Notes under the pieces: generated by a model
The model's database searches: none
What the model saw: the letters and a program-made list of their open reading frames with translations, nothing else
What the model was told of the DNA's origin: nothing
In this document: positions 29,250 to 37,574 of the stretch, piece by piece
How positions within the stretch are numbered: position 1 is the stretch's first letter
Layout of the letters: every line of letters starts with the position of its first letter
Made by a program: the position numbers and the translations under genes
NCBI GenBank assembly: GCA_002787155.1
Contig: PCVY01000075.1
Span: forward strand, 1-46,492
Reading direction: 5' to 3'
DNA from: Candidatus Abzuiibacterium crystallinum
Lineage (GTDB): Bacteria > Omnitrophota > Omnitrophia > Omnitrophales > Abzuiibacteriaceae
DNA length: 46,492 nt

Positions 29250-30914
29250 ATGCTCGAACGCATTCGGATTAAACAGTTTGCCTTAATTGACGATTTAACG
29301 CTCGAATTCCACCCCGAATTAAACGTCCTCACAGGTGAAACGGGTGCGGGCAAAACCATTTTAATTGATGCCCTTTCGGCAGCCTTGGGAGAACGCTTGG
29401 AATTGGCAGCTGTCAAACAAGCTGAACAGACAACCGAAATCGAAGCTGTCTTTAATTTAACGCAAGCGATGTTGAAAGAAAATCCCGAGATCAGTGCTTG
29501 GCTAGGACCGGATGATGAGTCATTGATTTTGAGACGCGAAATTACGCCCGACGGCAGAAACAAATGTACAATCAACGGAAAATCCGCCAACGTTTCTTCC
29601 CTTCGTGAAGTCGGCCGGTTCTTAGCCGATTTCCACGGCCAGCACGATCACCAGCAGTTGCTTGATCCTTTATCGCATTTAACCATGCTGGACAGACTCG
29701 CGCACACAAGCCATATCAAAGCGCCTTACCAACAATTATTTAACGATTACGCTACCCTAAAAGAAAAACGAGAAAAATTACTCGCGCTTCAGGAAGGGCG
29801 TGAACGCGAGCTTGATTTGCTTAAGTTTCAGATTGATGAAATTGCAGCCGTTGATCCTTCTCAGGACGAAGACCGTACGCTTCAAGAAGAACATGCCCGG
29901 CTGGCAAATGCCGAAAAGATTTTTGAATACACCGCACGCATCCTCAATTTATTGACCGAGGACGACCGTTCCGCCATTAATCAATTAGGCGCTGCTTCTA
30001 AGGCATTGTCTGATTTAGCTAAAATTGACGAGTCCGTCAAAGCCTTGCTCGAACAAATGACGGATGCAGAAATTGCTTTGGGAGAAGCCGGCAGGTCTAT
30101 TCAAAGTTATCACGATCATTTGTCTTTTGATGAAGACCGGCTGAAAGAGATTGAAGACCGTTTGGATGATTTGGCAAAACTCAAAAGAAAGTATGGCGGT
30201 TCCCTGCAATCGGCCATCGAATTTCTCGAGAAAAATCAAGAACGCTATGACATGCTTGCTCACTTTGACGAAAAAAACGAAGAACTTGAAAAAGCACTGC
30301 AGACACAAAAAGAAAAACTAATCCAACAAGCCAAGCGGCTGACAAGTCTTCGCCAAAAAACAGCGCAAAAACTAAAAACAGCCATTGAAAAAGAATTACA
30401 CGGTCTGGGCATTAAATATGCCGCCTTTGAGTGCCGCATTGAACCAACCGAGCCGAATCAAGATGGTATGGATCGGGCAGAGTTTTTTATCAGCCTCAAT
30501 GCGGGCGAACCGTTATTGCCGCTCGTTCAAATTATTTCCGGCGGCGAAGCTTCGCGTGTGATGCTGGCCATGAAACGTGCTTTGATTGATACGGACCAAA
30601 TTCCCACCATGATTTTTGATGAAATTGACGCCAATATCGGCGGACGGCTAGGCTCGGTGGTCGGCAAAAAAATTGCCGAAATTGCTCAAAGACATCAAAT
30701 TCTCTTGATCACCCATCTGCCTCAAATTGCCAGCTTTGCGAATCGGCACATTAAAGTCACAAAGTTAGTGCGCGGCAAACGGACCGTCACGCATTACGCC
30801 GTGATTGACGGCGAAGAGCGCGTCAAAGAACTTTCGGCCATGTTTGAGGGTGAAAAACAAACCAAGATTGCCGAGGAGCACGCGCGAGAACTGTTGACCA
30901 AACAAAACACCTAA
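29250..30914 (+). CDS. recN: DNA repair ATPase RecN
   Basis: 554 residues from ATG 29250, matching the usual RecN length (E. coli 553); an upstream ATG at 29223 would add nine residues. SMC-like ATPase: Walker A GETGAGKT at 29-36 in the LNVLTGETGAGKTILIDAL signature, a long central coiled coil (about 150-380), ABC signature ISGGEASRVMLA and Walker B TMIFDEIDANIGG. RecN acts on double-strand breaks with RecA. A lipoprotein gene follows after 51 bp. Confidence 0.96.
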   Translation: MLERIRIKQFALIDDLTLEFHPELNVLTGETGAGKTILIDALSAALGERLELAAVKQAEQTTEIEAVFNLTQAMLKENPEISAWLGPDDESLILRREITPDGRNKCTINGKSANVSSLREVGRFLADFHGQHDHQQLLDPLSHLTMLDRLAHTSHIKAPYQQLFNDYATLKEKREKLLALQEGRERELDLLKFQIDEIAAVDPSQDEDRTLQEEHARLANAEKIFEYTARILNLLTEDDRSAINQLGAASKALSDLAKIDESVKALLEQMTDAEIALGEAGRSIQSYHDHLSFDEDRLKEIEDRLDDLAKLKRKYGGSLQSAIEFLEKNQERYDMLAHFDEKNEELEKALQTQKEKLIQQAKRLTSLRQKTAQKLKTAIEKELHGLGIKYAAFECRIEPTEPNQDGMDRAEFFISLNAGEPLLPLVQIISGGEASRVMLAMKRALIDTDQIPTMIFDEIDANIGGRLGSVVGKKIAEIAQRHQILLITHLPQIASFANRHIKVTKLVRGKRTVTHYAVIDGEERVKELSAMFEGEKQTKIAEEHARELLTKQNT

Positions 30915-30965
30915 TAAAGTCCGTCGATCTCAACTTGCTCTCCTTTTAATCCGAAAAACTAGGTC

Positions 30966-31715
30966 ATGAACTCACGTCCTGTTTTCTTACAAATCTTTAT
31001 ATGTTTGTTTGCGGTCGCTTGCGTATCCGGCTGTGCTGCTAAAGCCGACCCGGCACCAAGCGCCGGATTTATACCAGCGGCACTTTTGAAGGAGACAGCC
31101 GGTTATCCATTCCATAAGGCTTGGGTACGGCCAAATCTTCACTTGAAAGATTATCACTATCTCTACGTAGCACCGATTGACGTTGAACATATTCGTCAAA
31201 TGACTTGGTGGCAGGAATTCGGCAATAAAGGTAATGTCGAAAGTGATTTAGAAGATTTGGCTCGTTATACACAGGAAGAAATTAAAAATGCTTTCATTAA
31301 TCATCCCGCGCAGCCGTTTCGCATCACCAGCTACCCTGCCGAAGGCGGACTCGCTTTGGAGTTTGCTTTGACAGAAGTCGTGCCCAATAAAGCAGTCTTA
31401 GAAGCCATGACATATGCTTTCGCGCCGCTCGGTTTAGTGATCAGTACGATTGCCCAATCTGCCACCCATGCTAACTCACAAAGTTACGTCGCATTTGAAG
31501 CAATCGTCAGAGACAACAGCACGCAAGAAATTGTGGCGACATTTGCCGATCGGGAAGGTGAGCAAGGTGCTTTGATGAGTGTGCGGGGATTCAGCTGGTA
31601 TGGACACGCTAAAAATGCGATTAGGAGCTGGGCCGAGCAATTGGTTGCTGTTTTTAATAAAGCGGAAGACAAGGCCATCCCCGATCGGGGCGCTTATACA
31701 CTGAAACCTTGGTAA
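30966..31715 (+). CDS. Putative lipoprotein, DUF3313-like
   Basis: 249 residues. The N-terminus is a lipoprotein signal (basic MNSR, hydrophobic 6-19, lipobox VSGC with Cys23). Pro immediately follows in the linker. The mature part has the pattern HYLYVAPIDVEHI...DLEDLARYTQEEIKNAF... LEFALTEVVPNK, which resembles DUF3313 lipoproteins as I remember them; no search was possible. Function unknown. It would be lipidated by the Lgt/Lsp/Lnt route; lnt is in this window. Confidence 0.65.
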   Translation: MNSRPVFLQIFICLFAVACVSGCAAKADPAPSAGFIPAALLKETAGYPFHKAWVRPNLHLKDYHYLYVAPIDVEHIRQMTWWQEFGNKGNVESDLEDLARYTQEEIKNAFINHPAQPFRITSYPAEGGLALEFALTEVVPNKAVLEAMTYAFAPLGLVISTIAQSATHANSQSYVAFEAIVRDNSTQEIVATFADREGEQGALMSVRGFSWYGHAKNAIRSWAEQLVAVFNKAEDKAIPDRGAYTLKPW

Positions 31716-31719
31716 CGCT

Positions 31720-31989
31720 TTAGCGTTTTGTCTTCTCCAGCATCGCAATGTAATCCTGATACTTAATGATGATGCGGCGCGTCATGCCCATGATCGAACA
31801 AAACATGGCCATCATGAGAATGTGGGAAGACAGGTGAATCTCTTCAAGGCTGGTTGCCTGCATGATGGAATAACCAATCGAAACAAAACCAACTACCCAG
31901 CAAACCGCAGCGAAAAACTCGTAGTGAATTTTAGCCCGGCGGTCAAATAATCGAATGCAAGATTTCTCTGACTCCGTAAAAACAATCAT
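31720..31989 (-). CDS. Small two-helix membrane protein, unknown function
   Basis: 89 residues with two hydrophobic segments (about 25-45 and 52-70) and a basic C-terminus. A strong AAGGAGG lies four bases before the ATG, which supports it as a real gene. It is tail-to-tail with the lipoprotein gene and is separated from cstA by a repeat. No family recognised. Confidence 0.65.
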   Translation of the reverse strand: MIVFTESEKSCIRLFDRRAKIHYEFFAAVCWVVGFVSIGYSIMQATSLEEIHLSSHILMMAMFCSIMGMTRRIIIKYQDYIAMLEKTKR

Positions 31990-32012
31990 AGGGCCTCCTT
32001 GAACGCTTTTTT

Positions 32013-32069
32013 AAGGGGACAACGCCCTTTTTGGCACATAAAGTGTGTTAAAAAGAGCGTTGTCCCCTT
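32013..32069. repeat. Inverted repeat (GGGACAACGCCCTTTTT family), copy 1, at the cstA stop
   Basis: Left arm 32013-32032 and right arm 32050-32069 are 20 bp long with one mismatch, separated by 17 bp. The right arm encodes the last residues of CstA (KRGQRSF) and its stop codon. The same arms recur at 33826-33902. Confidence 0.85.
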
Positions 32070-33685
32070 TTCCTTTTCCGTAAAGTGTTGAGTGCTTCGA
32101 GAAAAACAATCACGGCAACCACGATTAACATTGCGGCAACGGCAGCAATGAAATAATTGGGAGGACTGGCATGCATCGTCTGCCGGCATTGGTAGGCTAA
32201 AGCCGCCAACGTCGTGATGAGCATGATCCCGGCCGGTATCAATGTGTGCCAAACGGCCTTCCCGCGCTTCAGCAGCCAGCAAGAAACTACCAAAAGGGAT
32301 AAGCCCGCGATTAATTGATTGGCAGCGCCAAAAGCGGGCCACAATAAATTCCATTTGCCCGTTAAAGCCAAAGCGCCGGCAGCTATCACAACGAGCGCCG
32401 TTGCAGTATACATGTTTTTGATACCAAAGAGTTCCGAGGTTAAATAACGTGCAATCCGGGTAGCGCTGTCCAAAGTCGTTAGTAAAAATGCGTTGAGTGC
32501 CAACACGGCAAAAGGCTTGCCATAACCGGAAAGTAAAAGGCGCGTCAGAGATCCGTAACCTTCACTGTAAGCGGCAATAGGACCGCCCTCTTTTAAAACT
32601 TGCGCCAGCTGGGAGCCTGACATGGCCGCACTTACACAAATCAAAACCAACACGCCGACAAGACATTCCAGCAACATGCCGCCGTAACCAATTCGGCAGG
32701 CATGCCTTTCCGAATCAAGCTGTTTACAGGTAGTGCCGGAAGAAACAAGCGAATGAAACCCCGAAATGGCACCACAGGCAATCGTCACGAAAAGCATCGG
32801 CCAAAGCGGGCCGGCTTGAGGCCAATCAAGGGGTTGATAAGCGCGAAAAATTTCGGGCTGCATCTCAGGCCGGACGATCACAATCCCTATGATGCCAATG
32901 GCGATGGAACCGAAAAGGACGTAACTGGCTAAATAATCCCTGGGCTGGAGAAGATATTGAACGGGCAAAACAGAAGCAATGAAACAATAAAACAAAAGCA
33001 AAATAATCCAAAGCGTGAGCGCATCTAACCCGAAAAGGCCGGGTAATTGAAGCGGTATTTGGTTTCCGGTCCACAGCAAAAGCGCCAACAGCGACAGTCC
33101 AATGGCCGTTCCTGATTTCATACCGACATTTTTGGCATAAAAAAGCCACCCGATTAACATGGCAGTCGGAATCAAACCGACGGAAGGCACAACGGTGCTG
33201 GGTTCAGCTGTTAATGTTTTAGCGGCAAAGATAGCAAAAACGGCTATCACTAAAATGATTGAAATCCAAATAAAAATAGAGAAAAAAAGACGGGCACGTG
33301 CGGAAATTTCCGGTTTTGCGATTTCGGCGATAGAACTTCCCTGTGAGCGGACGCTGACAAATAAACTGGCAAAATCAGACACTGCCCCCATCCAAATAGC
33401 GCCGATCAAAAGCCACAGCAACGAAGGCCCCCAGCCCCAATAAGCGCAGGCTAATACAGGTCCGATAATAGGCCCCGCACCGCAAATGGAGGAAAAATGA
33501 TGCCCGAAAAGCACCATCCAATTTTTGGCAGGCACAAAATCAACACCGTCATACTGAGTATGAGCCGGAGTCCGGCGGTTAAAATCCGCGCCAAAATGGC
33601 GGGCAAGAAATCGACCGTAAAGCCGGTAGGCCAAGGTCAGTGCTATTAAAACGCCTATCAAAACGACCAGAGAATTAATCGGCAT
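32048..33685 (-). CDS. cstA: CstA-family carbon-starvation transporter
   Basis: 545 residues, strongly hydrophobic, about 13-15 transmembrane helices. The family signature FGHHFSSICGAGPIIGPVLACAYWGWGPSLLWLLIG lies in residues ~55-95, and SGTTCKQL/ATRIARYLTSELFG occur later. Members import peptides or pyruvate (CstA, BtsT). It is shorter than the E. coli paralogues (about 700) but in the range of shorter CstA proteins. No two-component or LytTR partner is adjacent. A TATAAT (33697-33702) lies just upstream, with the -35 zone inside the neighbouring repeat. Confidence 0.93.
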   Translation of the reverse strand: MPINSLVVLIGVLIALTLAYRLYGRFLARHFGADFNRRTPAHTQYDGVDFVPAKNWMVLFGHHFSSICGAGPIIGPVLACAYWGWGPSLLWLLIGAIWMGAVSDFASLFVSVRSQGSSIAEIAKPEISARARLFFSIFIWISIILVIAVFAIFAAKTLTAEPSTVVPSVGLIPTAMLIGWLFYAKNVGMKSGTAIGLSLLALLLWTGNQIPLQLPGLFGLDALTLWIILLLFYCFIASVLPVQYLLQPRDYLASYVLFGSIAIGIIGIVIVRPEMQPEIFRAYQPLDWPQAGPLWPMLFVTIACGAISGFHSLVSSGTTCKQLDSERHACRIGYGGMLLECLVGVLVLICVSAAMSGSQLAQVLKEGGPIAAYSEGYGSLTRLLLSGYGKPFAVLALNAFLLTTLDSATRIARYLTSELFGIKNMYTATALVVIAAGALALTGKWNLLWPAFGAANQLIAGLSLLVVSCWLLKRGKAVWHTLIPAGIMLITTLAALAYQCRQTMHASPPNYFIAAVAAMLIVVAVIVFLEALNTLRKRKRGQRSF

Positions 33686-33713
33686 GGATAAATGATATTA
33701 TACTGAATTTTGA

Positions 33714-33824
33714 CTAGTACCGTTAGACAATTGATATTGGTGGTTGTCAAAGTGACACTGAAGCGGCCTTGACAGCCCTAACGGGCCCGCCGAACGGCTA
33801 ATTTCAATTGTCTAACGGTACTAG
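33714..33824. repeat. MITE-like element with 21-bp perfect terminal inverted repeats
   Basis: CTAGTACCGTTAGACAATTGA (33714-33734, 21 bp, perfect) and its exact complement (33804-33824) bound a 111-bp element. Inner arms GGTTGTCAA (33742-33750) and TTGACAGCC (33769-33777) also pair. The ACCGTTAGAC tips are shared with the outer arms at 14733-14946. No ORF inside. Confidence 0.8.
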
Positions 33825-33825
33825 C

Positions 33826-33902
33826 AGGGACAACGCCCTTTTTTAATGTTCCCTCTTGCCTAGGGTGATGAGGCCGAGCAGGCAAAAAAGGGCGTTGTCC
33901 CT
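33826..33902. repeat. Inverted repeat (GGGACAACGCCCTTTTT family), copy 2, at the uvrC stop
   Basis: Arms 33826-33844 and 33884-33902 are perfect over 19 bp with a 39-bp loop; the right arm overlaps the uvrC stop codon. It abuts the MITE-like element. Homologous to the repeat at the cstA stop, 1.8 kb away. Confidence 0.85.
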
Positions 33903-35358
33903 AATTAAAAGTGATTTTTTCGATCTGAAGTTTAACCTGTCGAGCCGCATCCAGATTCATTCCCTTAATCTCAGCAATGATTTCGACGGGTGTTTGTTTG
34001 AGTTCTGCCAGAGAAGCAAAATGAGACAGGAGTGCCTTTTTGCGCATGCGGCCGATGCCCTTGACATCATCCAAGAAAGAACGGGACAGTTCTTTGCGTT
34101 TCAAATGCCGGTGATACGTAATCGCAAAACGGTGAGCCTCATCCCGCACGCGTTTGAGAAGTCTGAGTCCCGGCGCACTGGGCGCTAAAACCACCGGATC
34201 TTTTTGGTGCGGTGTAAAAATAAATTCAAATTGTTTGGCAATCGAGATAACCGGTAAATCAAGAAACCCTTCTTGTTCCAAAACTTCTTTTGCCGCATTC
34301 AAATGGCCTTTGCCGCCATCGATCATCATTAGATCCGGCGCAATGCTTTCTTTGCCCTCTTTTAGTTCTTTCAGCATACGCCTCAAGGCTTCTTGGATCA
34401 TGGCATAGTCGTGAATGCCTTTTACGGTTTTGATTTTATAGCGCCGGTATTCCAATTTATTTTCCAATTCTCGGAAAAAACTTACTTTTGATGCCACTGC
34501 TTGATCCCCTTGAATATTGGAAACGTCAAAACAGACAATCCGTTCCGGTAACTTGACAAGCCGTAACGTCCGCTTGAGCTCGGCCGTACCCGCCAAACCG
34601 ACGCCGACGATTTGTTTTTGAGCGTGGTATCTCTTTTTCCTCATCCAGCTCAAGGCTTCAATTTGTTCTTTAAAGAACTGGGCATCTTCAAACTGATAGC
34701 GTTGACGGGCAGCATGCATTCGGTCCGTCAAATACTCAATCAGGCTTTTTTTGCCGCCGCCCAAGAAATTCTTAATTTCTTTGATGTGCTGATCGTACGT
34801 CTTCTTTACTTCAGGTTTAATACACGGGGCTATGCATTGACCAATGTGATAATAAAGGCAGGCCGTTTTAGGCAGGCGTTCACATTTACGAATAGGAAAT
34901 AAATCATTTACGATCCGGACCACTTCCCGCAAGAGCCCCGCATCTGTATAAGGGCCATAGTAAGTGGCGCGTTTGTCTTTGCGCTGCCGGGTTACATGGA
35001 GCCTGGGAAATGAGTCCCCTGTTATTTTGAGGAGCGGGTAACTTTTATCGTCACGTAACTCCGTATTATAACGGGGCTTGTACTGGCGGATCAGTTCGGC
35101 TTCCAGCAGCAAAGCATCTGCTTCCGATTGCGTTTCAACGACCTCGACATCGCATATTTTATTAACCAAAACAGCAATTTTAGGTGCGTGTAAGCGGCCT
35201 TGGAAGTAACTGGTCACACGTTTTCGGAGCGCTCTTGCCTTTCCGATGTAAAGGGTTTCACGGCCCTTGCCCTTCATCAGGTAGACACCGGGTGTATTAG
35301 GTAATGCCGCCAGCTTTTTCCTAAGAAGACTGTCCCGCACCAAATTTTTTTCACTCAT
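33901..35358 (-). CDS. uvrC: Compact UvrC, excinuclease ABC subunit C
   Basis: 485 residues against about 610 in E. coli. Nucleotide excision repair nuclease that cuts on both sides of a lesion. GIY-YIG domain (about 21-95), Cys159/167/175/179 fitting the UvrC iron-sulfur ligands, UVR motif (about 205-240), RNase H-like nuclease with Asp278 (CFDVSN), Asp347 (MIDGGKGHL) and His409 (DEAHRF), and a C-terminal HhH (about 430-480). The gap between UVR motif and first catalytic Asp is only about 38 residues, versus about 160 in E. coli, so about 120 residues of the middle region are missing. All catalytic parts are present. Confidence 0.95.
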   Translation of the reverse strand: MSEKNLVRDSLLRKKLAALPNTPGVYLMKGKGRETLYIGKARALRKRVTSYFQGRLHAPKIAVLVNKICDVEVVETQSEADALLLEAELIRQYKPRYNTELRDDKSYPLLKITGDSFPRLHVTRQRKDKRATYYGPYTDAGLLREVVRIVNDLFPIRKCERLPKTACLYYHIGQCIAPCIKPEVKKTYDQHIKEIKNFLGGGKKSLIEYLTDRMHAARQRYQFEDAQFFKEQIEALSWMRKKRYHAQKQIVGVGLAGTAELKRTLRLVKLPERIVCFDVSNIQGDQAVASKVSFFRELENKLEYRRYKIKTVKGIHDYAMIQEALRRMLKELKEGKESIAPDLMMIDGGKGHLNAAKEVLEQEGFLDLPVISIAKQFEFIFTPHQKDPVVLAPSAPGLRLLKRVRDEAHRFAITYHRHLKRKELSRSFLDDVKGIGRMRKKALLSHFASLAELKQTPVEIIAEIKGMNLDAARQVKLQIEKITFN

Positions 35359-35433
35359 TTCAACTTAAAAACCCTTTCCTCTATCCATCGCTTCACCCCG
35401 CCATGACAAGAATCTCATCCATTTGGTGCAGGA

Positions 35434-35462
35434 TTGACAAGGATTGCCCTCTATGTTACATT
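35434..35462 (+). promoter_or_regulatory. Promoter of rpsT
   Basis: TTGACA (35434-35439), 17-bp spacer, TACATT (35457-35462). Start near 35469 gives a leader of about 108 nt before the rpsT ATG. Confidence 0.65.
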
Positions 35463-35490
35463 ACGCGCTCATTTGAATTTATCCTTGGCT

Positions 35491-35565
35491 GGTTACCGGT
35501 TCTATGACGGGATAGGTTTTATACCACTTCCGTTTGAGAAACCTGTCCCGGCCGGAACCGCTACC
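35491..35565 (+). promoter_or_regulatory. Structured leader hairpin of rpsT
   Basis: Inner stem: 35508-35519 (CGGGATAGGTTT) pairs with 35539-35550 over 12 bp with one G-U. Outer stem: CGGTTC (35497-35502) pairs with GAACCG (35555-35560), extended by GGT/ACC at the ends. The base of the structure ends immediately before the AAGAGG ribosome site (35566-35571). A leader this stable next to the S20 gene could mediate feedback by S20, which is inference. Confidence 0.65.
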
Positions 35566-35576
35566 AAGAGGTCAAA

Positions 35577-35840
35577 ATGCCGATTACACGTTCTGCGATT
35601 AAGAGTATGAGAAGTGATGCACGTAAACACAAGCTCAACCAAATGATCACTTCTGAGATCAAGACCCTGCTTAAAAAAGTCACTGTCTTGGCTTCTCAAG
35701 ATCTTGAAAAAGCAAAAGCTGCCGCTCAATCCGTCACCTCAAAGCTGGACAAAGCTGCTCGTAAAGGAATTATACCAAAAGGCCGGGCAGACCGAAAGAA
35801 AGCTGATTTGGGACGGCTGCTCTCCAAAGCAAAATCCTAA
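35577..35840 (+). CDS. rpsT: 30S ribosomal protein S20
   Basis: 87 residues, the normal length, rich in Lys/Ala. The start MPITRSAIKSMRSDARKHKLN and the C-terminal KGIIPKGRADRKKADLGRL are S20 features. It binds 16S rRNA in the lower body of the small subunit. AAGAGG lies five bases before the ATG. It is divergent from uvrC and convergent with holA; holA-rpsT adjacency is common in bacteria. Confidence 0.95.
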   Translation: MPITRSAIKSMRSDARKHKLNQMITSEIKTLLKKVTVLASQDLEKAKAAAQSVTSKLDKAARKGIIPKGRADRKKADLGRLLSKAKS

Positions 35841-35842
35841 CC

Positions 35843-36014
35843 CGGTTTTATCATTTTCTTTAAGAAAACCGCTTTGGCCGTCATCATCAACGGCCAAAGT
35901 TTTGCGCGCTGTTGAATCAGCGCGCAAAAGATAAGCCTTTTTGCGAAAAGAGCCTGCCTTATTTTTCGCAAAAACTCTTCGAGCGAATTTCTCATCAAAT
36001 CGATGAGAAATTCG
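35843..36014. repeat. Array of five consecutive unrelated hairpins after rpsT
   Basis: Between convergent rpsT and holA lie five perfect inverted repeats back to back: 35843-35849/35865-35871 (7 bp), 35872-35880/35891-35899 (9 bp, followed by TTTT), 35900-35910/35919-35929 (11 bp), 35938-35949/35963-35974 (12 bp), 35984-35996/36002-36014 (13 bp). Their sequences do not resemble each other. The second stem with its T-run could end rpsT transcription, and the others may serve either strand. Confidence 0.85.
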
Positions 36015-36045
36015 GGCTAAGGAACGATCTTTCCGCTGGCGTGTT

Positions 36046-37029
36046 TTAAACCGATAAGGCGGGTGTGCGCTGACGGGGCGAAGCCAGTGACACAATAAAA
36101 GCCTCTAAGGCAATCCGGCCGTTTAGTGTCCCTGTTTTTAATTTCCAATCCAAATCAAATAATTCATCGAACGCGTGCTCTAATTCCGTCAATTGAAAAG
36201 ATGCCATTTGCCTCAAAAACCCCGATAACCGGTAAGGTGAAATGCGTAAGTTCTGCCCAACGGCACGCTCCCCTTTTTCTTTGGCAATGACTTTGGCTTG
36301 CCATAACCGTTTCAGCTGCCAATTGATCAAACCAATGACACCGATGCCGCTGCCTTCAAGCTGATATAAATACTCGAAAACTTCCAACGCTTTCTTAGGA
36401 TTTTTTTCGGCAATGGCATTGGTCAAATCGAAAGTGTCGTAAGCCAAGAGTTTATCCGAAAGCTGCAAAACTGCCGGCGCATCGATGACATCTTTTTCAC
36501 TGACGTAAATTAACAATTTTTCGATACAAGCGTCCATCAAAGTCAGATGACCGCCTGTGCGCTCTTCCAACAATTGCCAGGCTTCTCTTGTCATTTGCCG
36601 ATTTTCTTGTTTGATTTTTTGATGCAAAAGATCCAAGTCCCGGCGTTTGTCATTCATGTCACAGACAATTTTTTCTCCATACTTTTTCATCAGCGCTTGA
36701 AGTCCGTGCCGTTCGTCCAATTGATCTGCTTCAAACAACAGATAAGACCAATCCGCGGGTTTTTTCATGTATGCTTCAAGCCGCTCACAATCATCTTTTT
36801 TGAGTTCTTTCGGTTCTCTCACCAAAAAGATTTGTTTTTCTGCCATCATAGAAAACGAGCGCGCTTGACCGATTAAAGAATCCAAGGATGTTTCTTTGAG
36901 ATCGATTTTGAGTATTTCGTAAAGGTGTTTTTCGGACGGAATTAATTTCTTAATGAGGAACTCAATTTTTCTTTGTCGTAAGAATGGGTCTCCGACCAGC
37001 AAGAAAAACAAGGGCGAACGGTTCGACAT
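36046..37029 (-). CDS. holA: DNA polymerase III delta subunit
   Basis: 327 residues, usual HolA length. The sliding-clamp loader subunit that opens the beta clamp. The N-terminal PLFFLLVGDPFLRQRKIEFL start, DLKETSLDSLIGQARSFSMM with FLVREPKEL, and the AWQLLEERTGGHLTLMDACIEKLL segment are HolA features. It follows lptE after five bases (37030-37034), the same lptE-holA pairing known in proteobacteria. Confidence 0.92.
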   Translation of the reverse strand: MSNRSPLFFLLVGDPFLRQRKIEFLIKKLIPSEKHLYEILKIDLKETSLDSLIGQARSFSMMAEKQIFLVREPKELKKDDCERLEAYMKKPADWSYLLFEADQLDERHGLQALMKKYGEKIVCDMNDKRRDLDLLHQKIKQENRQMTREAWQLLEERTGGHLTLMDACIEKLLIYVSEKDVIDAPAVLQLSDKLLAYDTFDLTNAIAEKNPKKALEVFEYLYQLEGSGIGVIGLINWQLKRLWQAKVIAKEKGERAVGQNLRISPYRLSGFLRQMASFQLTELEHAFDELFDLDWKLKTGTLNGRIALEAFIVSLASPRQRTPALSV

Positions 37030-37034
37030 AAAAC

Positions 37035-37574
37035 CTACCAGTCTTCTACCGTGCGCAAAACGATATTCTTAGCTAGATCCTGAACGGCATCTGTGGCAGC
37101 TGAAATACGGCGCAAACCTTGTTCGTCACTTGGTTCAAATAAAGTACTGCCCGAAAAGTTAGGTTCGTGCCAAATCACTTCACCGGTTTTCATGCTGATC
37201 AATTTAACATCAACCACCAAGTGCAGCCTCAATTCCTGCGGACGGTCTAATGAATTAAACCGAATGGTTTCTTGCTGATAAGCAATGATAGCGCCTTCCA
37301 GCTTCGCATCAGCCCTGTCTTCATCAACCACGCGCAAATTACCGTCAAAGTTAAATTCTTTAATCACCGCATTGGTCAAATCCACTTCCAAACCAGAGCG
37401 ATAAGTATAAATTTGTTCGGCCGGGATCGCATTCCTAAAATTAGAGACGGAGACGGTCTTAATGTTGCCGGGTAAAACCACATGTTGCGTATAACCGCAA
37501 CCTGATAAAGTTACCATCAAAATGATCATGGCTAGAAAGGGTTTGAAAGATTTCATTAATTTCATCCTTATCAT
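37035..37574 (-). CDS. lptE: LptE-like outer-membrane LPS assembly lipoprotein
   Basis: 179 residues. Lipoprotein signal with lipobox LSGC (Cys26). The mature part starts GYTQHVVLPGNIKTVSVSNFRN, as in the LptE family, with alternating strands and a C-terminal helix. LptE plugs the LptD barrel and helps to place LPS in the outer leaflet; lptD is not in this window. Starts at Met4 or Met7 are also possible. Its ATG overlaps the upstream TPR gene by four bases. Confidence 0.85.
   Translation of the reverse strand: MIRMKLMKSFKPFLAMIILMVTLSGCGYTQHVVLPGNIKTVSVSNFRNAIPAEQIYTYRSGLEVDLTNAVIKEFNFDGNLRVVDEDRADAKLEGAIIAYQQETIRFNSLDRPQELRLHLVVDVKLISMKTGEVIWHEPNFSGSTLFEPSDEQGLRRISAATDAVQDLAKNIVLRTVEDW

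Noticed and set aside
35843..36014. CRISPR or attC-type array
   Set aside because: The hairpins do not share a repeat sequence, have no spacers of constant size, and no cas or integrase gene is nearby.
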